A DNA stretch of 64,000 nucleotides. Origin: Alligator mississippiensis. Taxonomy: Eukaryota; Chordata; Crocodylia; Alligatoridae. The notes under the pieces are model-generated. The model saw only the letters and a list, made by a program, of their open reading frames with translations. It did not search any database and was not told the origin of the DNA. The stretch is from contig NC_081827.1 of the NCBI RefSeq assembly GCF_030867095.1, forward strand, positions 210,361,310 to 210,425,309. The letters run 5' to 3'. Positions 13,197 to 26,639 of this stretch are shown here, piece by piece (position 1 is the first letter of the stretch; each line of letters opens with the position of its first letter). The position numbers and the translations under genes are program-made.

Positions 13197-16100
13197 ACTC
13201 TTTCTCAGAATGTATGAAGAGTGATGATTTAACTGCAGGCCAGTACTAAGACTACTTTATTTTGATTTTGTTTAGTAGGCATCTTGCTTTATTCTTAGTT
13301 TAGTTTAATTTAGTTTAATGTTAACAGGAGCTTAGCTTTCACTGATGTTTTCTTGGTTTTATTTTTGAGCATGTTAATTAAATGTATAAGTCTGATATTC
13401 CTTTCCTTTCACTAAGCAGAATGGGTCCAGAACCTTTCCGGAGTTGGGTGGATATTATCTGGTCACCTAAAAGCTTGACAAGCTACCTTTAATTAGTTTG
13501 TGGTTCTCACAGTTGCAGTTCTTAAATAAACTAATGGAGCCTGGATAAAATCATGTCTTCACTTCCAAAAAACATAGATCCCTTCTTTTAAGAAGAAGAG
13601 CTCTTTCAGCTATAGAAAAGTTTCTGATGCATATGCAATCAGCTCCACCCCCAAGTCAGCAGCACTGCTGCAGGCAGAGGCCAGTAGACAGGGGCACATG
13701 CGGCTCAGTCCAGCAAGGAGGCAGAATGGCCTGGCGGACCATGCCACTCCCCCTCCCCACCAGACTGCGCCTCACCCCTGTGATTCCAGGACTTCTGTTT
13801 AAATTTTGACCAACCAGCCAGTACCAGCCTATGGAATCCAGGCTGTCTTGGCCAAACTGGGATGTATGGTCACCCTATCTATAGGCAATGTGCTTGCTGT
13901 GAGTGGGTGAGGTCTCTGCGCTCTTTCCCATGTGACATGCATGCCCAGTAGTCCTGTTTCAGTTCTTGCTTCCATTCACAAGGTTTGCTCTGTTCTGCAG
14001 CTTTAAAAGCATGTTTGTGACAAAACCTTAAAGCAAGACTCTATTTAAACTTTTCCCTTAACCTTCAGTCAGTCTTCTCTTTGCTGTTTAATTCCAAGAG
14101 CTTCTGCCTAGTTTTTCTTGTCCTTCTCCTTGTGCACTTTCTCTTTTTTTTTTGCTGAGTTGATTCTAATGAAATCACTACATCTGGCTCTAAAGTTGGG
14201 CAAAACAGCTGTCAGCAAACAGGCTCAAAAGTTTGCTGCACTGATAGACCTTTTAAAGAAATACAATTGTCATTGATTTTGTGAGACTTCAAGGCAATTT
14301 CCTCAAATAGCCTGTGCATATGTTTGCACAGACTTAATAGAGTTAAATATGGGGAGGACTTCAAACATCAACAACTAATGTTTTTGAGCTTGAGGGATCT
14401 ATGAAATTATAACACTTTTTAAAATTCCAAGTAAAGCATTTGTAATGGCTTACAACTTAGAGTTTAAGCCCTTTTCTTCATAATTGATAGAACATTCCCA
14501 GTTGCCTTCAGCACACAATTAGCAATTTCAGGTCAAGCCAATTTCTCTAACCAGAATTATAGGGAGATTAAAAATAGGGATTATATTTATTTTATCTGTC
14601 TGATCTGGTTCATGGGGCTCCTCAGAGAGCCAGAAATTTTGGTGGCAGAGGAGCCGGTGACAGTGTTAATTGCTGCAATCTCCGGACCCATGGGAAGCCT
14701 TGTGAACTGGATGGCATGACCCAGTGTGCTGGATTGTGCTAGCATGTGGGGCTGAGCCAGCGAGCAAAGATATGCCATGGCTGGATCTGGCATGCAGGGC
14801 TGGGCCGACGCTTCAGGTCGTATCTGTGCACTGACCCTGTGCACCGACACAATCTGCATCTGGCCCACAGACTGGCCCCATGCTACTCATCCAGTTCAGT
14901 AGGTTGAGCATTATTGGTCTAGTCTGATTTGTTTTTGTTTTAAGTTTCCCTACTCTGTATTTTTCCCCACAGCAGACTTCATACCATGCTGATTTATAAC
15001 TACTGTCCATGTATGTTTATAGAATTGAAAAATATATTTGGAGTTTGGGGGTTGTGGGTGGATTGGTTTGTTTAACTGGCATAGTTTGAGCAACCACTCT
15101 TGTTAAAGGTTATGGCCCTTATCTTTTATTGGTCCATGCCTCAAAATCCAACTGAAGTCAGTTTGCCACATAAGTCATTAATGGGCGATGTCCCTCACAG
15201 TCTGTTTGTTTGTTTGTTTTGTAAAGGAGGATGGGGTAAATGAGGTGTTTTCCCCTTTAGTATCATGCACAAAGAAGGCAGAAGTAAGTGGGATTTTTTG
15301 TTCTTAAATTATTTCTGGAAAACTGATTTCAGTTCTGAACTTCACTTCTTAGGAAGCACAGTCTGGGAGGTGGGTTGACAAAGGTCATTGAAATCCTCCT
15401 TTGTGCCTCTGATCGTGAGCCTTGTCCTAATGTAAAATAGAACAGCGCCGAGGATTGTTCAAAAATTTCCATTTGGCAGATTAGTTAGTCTCCAGTGAGC
15501 CTGTCCCTAAATCCAGAGTAATCTGATGATTTGGAGCTCAGGTTGTAGTCCTTTCATGCCCTGCTCGTAGTTGGTGTTCAAGTCAATTTCATCAGCCCTG
15601 TGCTGTGAGAGAAGCCGCCTGAAAAGAAGGTATTCTTCACTTACACCAATTCTCTACTTATCAGGAACTGAGCCGACATCAAGGACCCCATATCAGGCCA
15701 CCATATAGAAGACTAAATAATTAGAATGATGTTTAGGGACCTACAGAAATTGTGATTTCCTGATTTTCACAGAAGCTGTGGTTTTTGGCAGGCCCCACAA
15801 AAAAAATGGGCTCTGTGAAAAAGCATGAGCCACTTTTGGTGGGCTCCCTGGAAAAGAAAAAAAAAATTGCTGAAAATAAAATTCTGGCTCCCTCTGGAGA
15901 GCATGCAGTCCTTGTGGCCACTGTGGCCCGGCCACATAGCCGAGGTGGGGGGGAGAAGGGGAAAGGGTAGTTGTCAGCACAGCAGGGTGGTTGCCACCCT
16001 TGCTGCTGATTGGCTGTGAGGGCTGTCCGTCATGTTGCCGCACCCCTTGCTACCACTCGGTGGTGAGGGGCAGGACAGGTCCCTCCAGCCAAAGGCATGG

Positions 16101-19100
16101 GGCGGGGGGGAGTTACTGGGCTCCGCCTGTGAAAATGGCTGTCAGACCCATGGAATCGGCCGGCAGCAGCCTCGACTTCTGTAGAGCCCCTCATTATGAC
16201 ACCATGAGTACCAAGAGAATGGAAAGCAAGTAACTGAAAGAGGAAATTATATTTATTCTGATTGTTCAAAGCTGGTGTTTGCCTGTTCCATCCCCAGCCA
16301 TAAAACATATTTAAACCCCTGGGGGACAGCTGGGAGAAAAGAGCTCCGTGAAAGCCTGTTGTAGCCTTTTCATGGGAGGCTTGAGAGAATTCCCACTCTT
16401 GTTTCCAGCAAAAAAAAAAATTTAAAAAGGGGGAGGACAAAACTTGTACTTTCTAATTTTTCTACAGTAAAAAACAAACAAGACCACAGGTGAAGAGTGG
16501 AATTTTCTTTTTTCCATCATAAAAAATTAAGGGAAGCATATTGACCTTATTTATACAAGCTTTAAAAGTGTAGATAGTTGCTGGTTTGGGGGTTTGTTTG
16601 TGTTTTTTTTAATTGGCAAAAAACATGCTTCCATGAGCTTACCAATACCCAAGGATGACATACCCATTTTAATGGGGTTCTTTTCTTTGTTTAATTGTAT
16701 CTGTCCAGTAGGTAAGTCCTGAAAAGGAAATGGATCTGACACTTGACTGAAGTGTCAGCCTCTTCTTCAAAGAACTGACAGCTGGAGATTAAAATTCACA
16801 CTTGCTTTATTCTACTGCTTTCTTTAGGGAGGAAAGTATTCTTGTGACTCGGGTACAGGGCTAGGGTTTTTCTTTCCCTTTGGCTCTGCCTAAAATTTCT
16901 TGTGTAAACTTGGACTAGTCGCATACACTTGTCATGCCTCAGTTTTTCCCATATGGCAGTTGAGAATTACTAGGCATACTTTACTGAATAAGCAAAATAG
17001 CTTGAGATCCTAAGGAGTGCTAGAATTACGATTCTGCCAGTTATATGGGTCTTATATAGCCATTTTCCAAGTCTATAAGCTTTAGAAAAGTTGCTTCAGA
17101 TACTAGTCTGGTGAAACATGATGATTTCTCCAGATGTCAAAATTTGTCTATACTTTTTATGACTGAACTTATTTTCTTTTTTTCTTCTTAGAGAGCTATT
17201 GTAAAGACTTTTTTTAATTAAGATGTCATCTGGTAGTAAATTTGGTTGCTGTATTTATGTCAGGTATAACTGGGTACCAAGGCAACACATCAGGAGCAGT
17301 TCTGGGCAAGCAGAGTAAGGTCGCAGTAGCAATTCTGACTTAGCTCTGTTCTCTCTCTCTCACCTTCCAAATTAGATTTAAAAGGCTGCTCTTGACCTAT
17401 ACACTCTTTTGGGATCCTGACCAGTGTGTGCTCTCTCTGATCTGCTCACCTGTGCCCCTCCTGGGGCTGGATTTGAGGTCAACCCCTGCAGGTCTGTTTG
17501 TCTCCAGATATATAATGGCAGCGGTGTGTGGCTGCCATTTCAAGCTTTTGGATTCTCTCCTTGAAAATGTCAGAGAGTTCTAGGATAACCACCCCTTCCC
17601 TTTATATCCAGTAGTTAATTTGATGTTATGGTCTGGATAATTTCAAATATATTTTTGAAAAATATCTGAGATTTCATGGCATGCTGAGCTGCTACATATG
17701 CTGAATTTCTTGTAAATGGCTCACATCAGTATAATTTTTATGCCTGCTACCTAGAAAATCATAAATTCTGTTTCTGAAGCAGTACCCGTATAAGATAAAC
17801 ACTTGTAGGCCCTGCATGGTTGCTATGGCTCTGACATATACAGGGACAAGCATACGCAGGAACGCTGAAGAGTTAAAACTCACGCTGATGTTTGCTGCCT
17901 CACGGGCAAGTATTTAAAACTTAAAAGTAAACAAAGCCATCAATGAATGTGTACTGTGCACCACTGACTTTACAATTACGCTGTTACATGTTCTGAAGGA
18001 AAACTAGCTTGATGTATTCTTTAAAAATCATTTCTGAGAAATCCAATTACTAGAGTTATAAACATGTATGGAAAAATGGATTTAAGGCCCCAGTTCAACA
18101 GAGCACTTAAGCCCACGTTGAAAGGCTCTGATGACTTAGGAACTAAAAGTACTTCAGTAGAAAATCCCTTCCTCTACTGAAATCAAGGTGAAATTATAAA
18201 CATCTGAAGAGAGCTTGTAAACAAAACACTAAAAATAACCACAATCTAGTGGCATGCAATGAGTTATTTCTTTTGAGGATTTTTTCTTCATTCCTGGGTT
18301 GTGGATATGTTCATTTGTAGTTCCATGAACTGTGTCCATGTGATATCCAATAGAATTGTGGGCTAGAGTTAACTACTTAGAAACTTGGAGACATGGAGGT
18401 TTTACTTTGCATGTTAAAGATTTGTGAGGAAGTTTATCCTCCAAAATGGTATGTTCTGTGAGCTTCTTAAAACTGAAGAACAGGATTGATATATTTGATA
18501 ATATATTTCTAAACAAACTCTTAAAGCATCAGTAATATATACATAACCTAATTCCTCATAATTTCTCTTATGAACATATCAGTTCATCTATATGGCAGTA
18601 ACTGAATCAATATATGATCTATTGTTTGGCAGTCAAATTTACTGATGAACATATTCTAGTATTTTTTCTGCAAAGCTGAAATATCAACATTTTCTGTTTA
18701 GTTTGCAGTAAAGCATCAGGTCTAATTATAAGACTCTGTGAGACATCTTAGTTACTTCAGTATTTAATTAAAAGGATAAGAGTTGTATGGGGGCTTTATA
18801 AGGGACAGAACCAAGCCTGAGGGGTCCAAGATAAGGTCTGCATTTTAATCCTTTTTGTATTCCAACATACATAGCATACATATTGCAAATGTATGCTTTA
18901 ATGTAATATGTTGCATTGTTTTAAGACTGTTCTGAGAGACGCATGAACAATCCAGCGGTAACAATCTAAGTATTGCACAAATTGGGGAAGAAGGAATAAG
19001 CAAAGATTCTGATGGCGGGGGGGGGGGGAGTTTGCTTGTTTATTGTTTTTATTTCCCTCTTCTATCCCCCACCCCCCACATTTATAGCTTCAAAGGAAGG

Positions 19101-19547
19101 GATTACGTTTGAATTGTTTAAGTTGTTTAAGTTTGTGTATTTCTGAAAAATGTCATGACAGCATCCTCAAGTGTGCCTTTCTATTACTTTTGGGAAAAGG
19201 GGTTCTTTAAAAAATGTAGTTAATGTTGCTTCTGTAGGCTTCCTGTATTTTTGTACTATAACAAAAATATGCTACCAGACAATACCAATATATATTGTTT
19301 TCAACAAGACAAAGTTACATAAGAAGAGAATCCCCTTGCACTTAAAGAAAAATGCAATTATTTTCTATTCTGAATCTCCAGACTGCTGTTTTAGAAAATC
19401 ATATCTGATTATTTGCTCAGCAGAAGATTATTGAGTTGATTTAGCTGTGATTTTACTTAACAAAGCTTCAACTGAATTCCCACTGTGGAGTCCAAAAAAG
19501 GTAGAGAGATATAAATGATACATTCAAACTGTGATTTTTGTGAACAG

Positions 19548-19654
19548 GGCCATCAATGCACCCCTCGGAGCTAATAGCGGAGATGAGAAACAGTGGGTTT
19601 GCACTGAAACAAAATGTACTGGGGAGAAACTTGACCGCAAATGATCCATCACAG
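19548..19654 (+). CDS. CIR1: CIR1 exon, antepenultimate coding exon
   Basis: The acceptor is tgaacag just before 19548 and the donor is gtaatg at 19655. The exon begins with the last two bases of a split codon, then 35 whole codons ([10 protein letters not shown]... to ...ANDPSQ), and ends in phase 0. The upstream exon carrying the zinc-knuckle-like part of CIR1 was looked for in 1-19547 and not found. Confidence 0.93.
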
Positions 19655-20978
19655 GTAATGATCTTTTTACCAGTAAGCTGAAAATGTCTATAAATCTAAA
19701 TGTGATTGCTTGCGAATTGCTACTTAATGTTTTCCAATATGCATATCCATAGGAAGGCTCGATAGATATACCAGTAGAAAAAAAATATCATGAAACTTAT
19801 TGTGTTTTGCTGCTGTATTTTACCCAAAGTGACAAATCTGAAATGATTTTTTTTAAAACCCATAGTTTAATAAATTAAATGCCTCCTCTGGGTGACTGGA
19901 GATTGAATAGCTCCTAGAGGGGGTTGTTTGGGCTTTTGTCACATACTTCAGGTGTGATATTTGCCTTGCTTCTTAAGGGGCTTTCGATGAAGCCTGAGAA
20001 CAGCTTGCAAAAAATAAAATAACATTTTTGTATAATGTAATGTATTACAATTTTATTACAGGATTTAAAACATAATATTGTATTTATTTAGACTTTCACA
20101 AAACACTTATTCTAAATCTTGAGGTGCTTTCACAAAATGTTAAGATACACTTTCATGTGCCTACCATTTTAAATAGTGAGCGAGCCCACCGTGAAGCAGC
20201 TTTCTTCACATAACAGGATAATCAAACCACCAGGTGACAAAACTCAAAAGAAGAGTACTCAACTGTTGCTAAAAGGCTCGAATGAATAGGTGGTAGATTA
20301 TGTTCCTTGCCTTTAGAGGAAGTTACATACTCGGGACAAAATCTAATATATGGGATTGGTGTTAAATGTATTGCAATGTTATCAGCAGTTTAGAAAGGTA
20401 ACATATGGAGACTTTCTGCCTTTGCTGCTTCTCTTGTACAGTTGAGATAAAAAAAAAACGTTAAGAAAGAGAGAGCATTCCAAGTGCAAATAATCTGAAA
20501 GGTCTGGATTTTAAAATGCCTGAAGTTACCTCCTGACATCATTTTATTACTATGAGTTGAAGATGCACTGCTAATTTGAAACTTTGCGAAGTGTGGGGTC
20601 AGTTGTACCTGCGACTTCAGTGGGTATAAAACTAATTTTCCAAATGGGCAATTTGAGGCTTATAGAAGGCTAAGTTACTCATCTAAATTCCTTTGTGGCT
20701 TATTGGTATATAAAGTCTTCCATCCCCTGGCCAGCACTCCTAAGTGGGCCAAAGCCAAATAAACTTTCCATAAATTACTTTGAAGAAATGTGGAACTGTT
20801 TTACTTTTAACAGTGTGAATGTTACTGTTTAATATTTGACTATTACACTAAATAGCAGTTCTTTTTACGCTTGGTATAATAAACTCCTTTCTCGCTCCAA
20901 AAAGACACAAACAGATCGATTGAGAGATATATTATGTATGCATTATACGTATCATTATGTATGCATTTAAATAAATTA

Positions 20979-21045
<67 letters not shown>

Positions 21046-23681
21046 CATATATAAATTTATTTTATTTTTTTTAATGCATACATAGGTATATGTGTATGTA
21101 TTAAAATAGAAATAGAATTAATAGAAATAGTATTAATTTTGTTGTTAAAACAAACCTTACATTTGAAGGGCTGTGTTATATTTATTTGCATACATGGTGT
21201 TTCGTTACTTCTGTTGCACAGGAATTTGTTGCAAGTGAAGGAGATGACGACCCAGAAGTTGAATTTTTAAAATCGCTGTCAACTAAACAAAAACAGAAGC
21301 TTCTGAGGTAATATCCTAGATAGATGGCTCCTATAAAGCTGCTGCTACCTTGCTGATAGTTTTAACCCCTTGGTATTCTTGTGCATGCTTGTTACTGTAA
21401 CTGAAATTCCAGTTTTGTATCTGTGGGGAGGAAAATCAGCTTAGAGTAACCTATATTTGACCACAAATGTCTCAAAATACACTTTGTATTATGCACCACA
21501 TTCCTTCCTCATTTTGTAATCCAATTGATGTATTGCAGTTTTAGTATATTTTTGTTTTCAGTTACATTTCAGATTTAACTTTAAATAACCACTCGCATTA
21601 TATATGCATTGGCTGGTAGAGGACACTAAATTGCTATTTTAAAACATTGCTTTACACTCTGTTGTTTACAGTGCCCTCTTCCAAGATTGAAAATGAATTT
21701 TCTTTTCTTATTGATTTTTATACTTGGCAAAGCTTGATGCATGTGCTTTGTTCCTGACAGAGCCAAACTCAACCTTCTTCTCTTCACCTGCATAATTGGT
21801 GATGTCACCACCCCTGCTGTAAGATAAAGTTTCATACTTTGCTGCTGCAAAGCCAGCAGAGGGAGCTTCTCACAAAAGTTTGGGGGGGGGCCTTCTTTAC
21901 TGTTGCCTTACTAATTTCACATGCTAAGGTTGGTCACACCTGTTTTCTAAACAAAGTTGCATTGTCTTTTTTTTTAACTGTTTGAAGGGATGTTTTTAAG
22001 TAAAATTTTAAATGCCTGATTGAATAAATGGCACTTATTGTAGTTTAAGATATTCACATAGAGAAAATTGAAAAGGGCAGTGTCAACCATTTTAGGTCTC
22101 AATACATAATAAAAAATATAATTGTATATTTAAGAAATCATCCTCTACAGATGTTGGAAGCCACTTCCCTTCCTTCCAGTAAGGAATGAGTTTATATTAT
22201 CTGGTTGTAGGTTAAATAAAATAAACCTATGTTGTGTTTAGCTTCTGGTGGTCCAGACACCTGGCATACATTTTAATGGTTCTGGTTTAACAAAATGATT
22301 AGGTCCTTGTGACTTAACTGCTTAAAGCTGTTGTAATCCAGTTAAACCCATTTACCTAGCCTGTCAAATTTAGTGGCTGATTTTTGCTAACAGTGAACAA
22401 AATGAGTGAGAACAAGAGATTAAAATTATAAACTAGATGAAGGCAGTTGCAATTAAAATGTGGGGGGTTCTGTTTGATAGAACACTGTACTGTAGGGCAG
22501 GAGTTTTACATTTATTTCTGATGGAATAAATCATTGAGTTTTCCAGGCAACTAACAACATTGGATGAGATTTTCAAACAACCAAATGGCAATTAGGCTCC
22601 TACCTTCCATTCAGGGTCAAAGGGACTTGAGCACCTCACTGCTATTTATGCCTTTGAAAATGTTCCTTAGTATTAACATAAAACAGCAAACAAACAACAA
22701 CAATCCAAACCCTACTAGTTTGAGAAACATCAGCTGACTGTGCTATTAGTAATGAGGCCCCAATTCATGTTTTCTATATCTTTCCTAAATTTTAATACAT
22801 TTAAAAGCAACATTACTGTTTTTTGAGGGAGCATCCACAGGTTAGAGTGCTACATGTTAAGTCTGGCTTGGGGTAGAAGCTTTAATAATATTTTGAAATA
22901 AAAAGTTCAATATGTTAAGAAAATCTGAAACATTTGTAGAGGATCATCTTAAATAAGCAGTGTTAAAGGACAGACACCGTTTAAAATGTCTTTCAAGTGT
23001 CTGATTGTTCTACCTTTCTGTTTTGAAAATAAAAGGAAATTGGATCGTCTGGAAAAGAAAAAGAAAAAGAAAGATAAAAAGAAGAAAAAGCAAAAGAAAA
23101 AAAGCAGAAGTAAACACAAAAAACATAAGATGGGATCCTCTTCCTCATCCTCCAGCGAAACTTCAGTAAGCAGCGGTGATAGTGAGACTGACAGTAAAGA
23201 TAAAGCAGCACAAAAGAAGAGGTATTCTAAGAAAAGAAAAAAAGACAAGTTTTCAGAGGCAAGCAGCAGTGATTCAGAAGAGAAGGCAAAGACTAAGAAG
23301 GAAAAACTTTACGAAGATCCCTCAAGTAGTCACGGTAACAAGGACAAGGATAGAGAGAAGCACAGACTTTTGAAGCAAGATAGTTCTGGAGAGAACAACA
23401 AATGGAGCTCCTGCAAGAGCGAAAGAATGTCTGAAAGCAGAAACCATGGCGCTGACAACAGAGAGACCGAAGGGCATGAGAAGGTTAGCAGAAACCCATA
23501 CGAGTATGAGCAGAGCTGGAGAAGTTCCCGCACAAGTCACAGGAGTTATAGGCACAAGCAGACAAGACGAAGTCCAAGTCAAAGCCCCAGTAACGAATGG
23601 CACAGAAAAAGTGGAACCAGAAGCCCCAGGGCAGATGTATACAGAGAGAAAAAGAAATATAGAGACAACTATAGAGATTAG
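19548..23681 (+). CDS. CIR1: CIR1, corepressor interacting with RBPJ 1 (3' part, three last coding exons)
   Basis: Coding segments are join(19548-19654, 21222-21307, 23036-23681); the gene starts outside the window. Exon 1 of the three reads [16 protein letters not shown] and LTANDPSQ. The next reads [19 protein letters not shown]. The last opens [15 protein letters not shown] and continues as a Lys-rich, Ser-rich, then Arg/Ser-rich tail ending in TAG at 23679-23681. These blocks and their order are those of vertebrate CIR1, a nuclear protein that links RBPJ (CBF1) to SAP30/HDAC corepressor complexes in Notch-target repression and that has also been tied to splicing. The conserved Cir_N domain is encoded upstream and is not visible. 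Reading phases agree across both splice junctions: phase 0 between the first two exons, and a codon split AG|G between the last two. About 278 residues are seen. The tail is low-complexity, nuclear-localising in composition, and varies among vertebrates. Confidence 0.95.
19655..21221 (+). other. CIR1 intron
   Basis: This is a GT-AG intron of 1567 bases, AT-rich, containing the (CT)n(TA)n microsatellite at 20982-21053. I see nothing else in it. Confidence 0.85.
20982..21053. repeat. (CT)n(TA)n microsatellite
   Basis: About 25 CT units pass directly into a TA run within the CIR1 intron, roughly 170 bases before the exon at 21222. Confidence 0.95.
21222..21307 (+). CDS. CIR1: CIR1 exon, penultimate coding exon
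   Basis: The acceptor gttgcacag follows a pyrimidine-rich stretch, and the donor gtaata starts at 21308. It encodes [15 protein letters not shown] and the KQKQK run, 28 codons plus two bases of the next. A long (CT)n(TA)n microsatellite lies about 170 bases upstream in the intron. Confidence 0.94.
21308..23035 (+). other. CIR1 last coding intron
   Basis: This is a GT-AG intron of 1728 bases, AT-rich, ending in ttttgaaaataaaag. I recognise no exon or transposon in it. Confidence 0.85.
23036..23681 (+). CDS. CIR1: CIR1 terminal coding exon
   Basis: The acceptor is aaataaaag, with the exon starting at 23036 and completing the split AGG codon. It encodes about 214 residues in three zones: a poly-Lys block, a poly-Ser block after KHKKHKMG, and an Arg/Ser/Glu-rich tail ending YRDNYRD. 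An upstream in-frame ATG at 22986 lies in the intron and is not the start. The frame stays open for 26 further codons after the TAG (see findings). Confidence 0.94.
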
Positions 23682-24640
23682 CGCAGTAAAGCAGAACACA
23701 GGGAGAAGAGCAGAAGCAGACAGATCGAAAAAATAGGTAGTGCCGGTGACCAAGGCAAATAAAAATGTCTCCCTTTTTGTTTTAATACCTTGTAACAAGG
23801 GCTCACTTATGCACTGCTGTCTTTCTGAATAATCTGTTTGCATTTCTCCAACTCTTATATACTGTCACTTACATAAAAGAGCATCCATTCTGTAATAATT
23901 TTGGAATATTTGTAAATTAGGTACAAACTGTCTGGTATTTTTGAGAGAAAAAAATTGTTGGTAAATATTTCTTGTATTCATGTAGCAAGCCTTTTGTAAA
24001 CAATGCCTACTTTGTTCTGAAGTATTAAGTCTGGTACATACGCTTGGATTTTATGGGTATTATTTTTCATTGCTTTTAAGACGTTACTATTTTGGGAAGA
24101 AAAGGGTAATTTTGGAAGAGTCCCAGGAGCTTAAGCAATGCCAAACAACATTTTGGAAAGTGCAAGATACAGTCACTACTACTTCAGATCTCAGAATATT
24201 AGTTGTTTGGTTTTCATTTAGCGGGACTATTGTTTTTAGAAGGAGCTTTTATACTGAAACAATTTTTTCAGAAGTTCTACTTAAGAGAGCAATTTCATGA
24301 GTTAAAGTAACAGTGAAACATAGATTCTCATAAATATATAGCTAACTTTTTTGACCTCCTGTGGTGTACAACTTAGCCAGGAGTATTTAAACATCTTGAA
24401 TCCCTGTCAGTATGCATCAGTACCATGTCCAGTAATTTCTGAAGACATAGCAAATATCCTTTTCATCTCAGCTGTTTCCAGGTATTTAATTTTATGAAAT
24501 TGAAAGATAATTTAAATACTCTTTTCTTGCTTTGACTTGCAGCAGTTTGACCTGATTATTTTTCTGACGATTTTGTGGATTATTTTCTCCCATACCACAA
24601 AAATAAATGTACTTAAAATAAATTCTTTTATTCTCTAAAA
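23682..24640 (+). other. CIR1: CIR1 3'UTR with polyadenylation signals
   Basis: AATAAA occurs at 23758-23763, only about 80 bases after the stop, and twice close together at 24602-24607 and 24617-24622. The paired distal signals make a 3' end near 24640 the best guess, giving a UTR of about 950 bases. The early signal could give a very short alternative UTR. The 3' end is inferred from signals only. Confidence 0.6.
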
Positions 24641-26639
24641 TCAGAATCGCCTTATTATCCAGGGCCCTAGCTCATTCTAAAGGGTCAAGTAGACTTTTAA
24701 ATGTTTTTCTCCTTGCAAAGGAAACATTTCCTTTGGAGTGTTTAAGAAGATTGAAAACACATGAATGAATGGACTGGAAAAAAAGGTGAAATCAAACTTA
24801 AAACTCGGGCAAGTAACTTTGTCCCTTCTTTCACTCACATGACAAAGTTTTCTTTTCCTTATGACTGACTGACTGACTGAAAATTACCTTGCAGAAATTT
24901 AAGCCACATAAAGGTAATAAGCTGTAGAAGTGGTTTGACCTACCTTATAAACACATACTGACTGCCTTTGAAACGCTGAGCTTTTCACAGATGTCAGTTT
25001 TCTTTTTCGTTTTTGTTAAATACTTTGCACAGGTTTATCCCTTGGGAGCACTGAAGCTGAAGGCACATAGCACTTGGCAGGATCAGGCCCTGAATTAGTT
25101 CACAGCATGTTCAGGAAAGCTGTCAGTTACAAGATTTGAGACATTTCTCAGGGTGGTATTTTTAACCAAACAGGTTGTAGCATTTGTACTGACTGACGGT
25201 TGTTAGGATGTACCTTTCAAAATGTGCTCACTTTAACTTGCCTGTGTGTTAGACATATCTGTTCCTACCTATTGGAAATAGTGACTCCATGTAACCAGGC
25301 ACCTATTTGCCACCATACGGGTCTGTAGAACATGGAGAACTTCACTTAAAGAAAGCCCTACAGCAGGGGTTCTCAGTCCCTGTGCTGTTGGCTGCTGATC
25401 CACAGCATTGTTGGCTTCTGACAGGAAGTGGCCGCAGACTGGCAAACCACAGCCCTCCAAAGTGGGACGGAGAGGCTGCAGCTTCTTGTGCAGGCCTGCG
25501 GCAGCACGGGGTTTGGCCCATCCCTGCCCAGGGGGAGGGAGCATCCTTACCTGTCTGCCAGCCAGAAATTCCAGCCCTGGCCGGCTGCGCGCCGGGCTGC
25601 AGCATAAAAACTTTGAGAACCCCTGCCCTTGGGTAGGAGGGGGCAGCAAGGTTTACTGTGTGTAGTTGGGAGAATAGCTATGCAGCTTCAACACTTTCAG
25701 TTGAAAGGGCACAAAGACTAACAACCACAAGGATTCACTTACCCTCTAGTATCTGAGGAGGTCAGTTGATTTAACCAGAGCGTAGCTTGCTTTGTGCATG
25801 ACAGAGATGGCATTGGACCAGAACTGTCTGTGCTGTCCTTCAGCTAATAAAGTTTCTCCTGCAAGGAAGGGCTCAGACCCTCTTTCAGTAAGTACTTTTG
25901 TGGACTGTGATGTCTATTTGCAGTTGGTAAAATGTAGAGTGAGTAGTTCTAGCTGACTCTGCTTCCATAGTACCTCTGTGCTTGCAGCCAACGTGTATTA
26001 TTCTGTGGTGTGGCTCTGTTATCTGCTTAGCTATTCAGAAAGAAATTTCAAACCTACAAACAAAATAATGCAGCTTTGGATAAGTCTGATTCCCAGGCAA
26101 CTTGTTGCAGGAAAATGAATTGTGCATCTGTGTTCAAGACATCCCTCTTGCCTTCATCAACCCTGGCCCTTAAAGATATTCCCAGCACCTTGCTGCCTCT
26201 TAACATTTTTCTGAGACTAGTCCAGACTTCAATACCAAACCGTTCAAGGTTGACCCAGGTTGTAGAGGTGGAAAAAAACTAGCTGGTTTTTGCTTATACT
26301 TTGGCCTCCTAGTTTTGAAAGGGGGGGAGGGGGAGGCATTCTTCAAACTTCATTTTATGTGGAAAGAGGCCTGAAGCCCAGGCTGGCATTTTCTCAGCCT
26401 ATGGCTAAAACTGTAATGACACTCCAAGTAGATCTGAGCGAGACGCAGAAGCGTTTTGCTCTCACAGCAGCCGTTTGACCCTCCCCTTGCAATTGTGGGG
26501 GCTGAATGGTGGCTGGGTCACAGCCTGGGAGGGAGCTGTGCTTCTCGGCAGGGAGAGGTACAGGCCTAAAGGAACTGAAGCAGGCCCAGCCCTGGCCGAG
26601 GGGTGACTTCCTGTTAACCCCAGCCCGAGATTCGCTTTT
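24641..26639. other. intergenic DNA between CIR1 and the CpG island
   Basis: Ordinary AT-rich sequence with a short (TGAC)n run just upstream (24862-24880) and one hAT element (25364-25625). No gene is seen. Confidence 0.6.
25364..25625. mobile_element. hAT-type nonautonomous element, 262 bp
   Basis: Ends caggggttctcagt and, inward from the right, caggggttctcaaag form clear terminal inverted repeats. The flanking 8-mers ccctacag and cccttggg match only at 5 of 8, so the duplication is decayed. The interior is GC-rich and noncoding. Confidence 0.65.

Larger units (their letters stand above)
1..19547 (+). other. probable CIR1 intron (upstream of the first visible exon)
   Basis: No CIR1 exon was recognised here, so the region is taken as one long intron. 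Between the repeats listed separately, the DNA is AT-rich and unremarkable. Unclassified GC-richer inserts at about 13630-13870, 14600-14890 and 15740-16200 look like old repeats that I cannot name. Small exons without recognisable protein could have been missed. Confidence 0.55.

Noticed and set aside
22949-23843. Minus-strand frames opposite the CIR1 last exon (up to 173 codons, hydrophobic)
   Set aside because: Complement of Lys/Ser-rich coding sequence, which always reads as Phe/Leu-rich; not membrane proteins.
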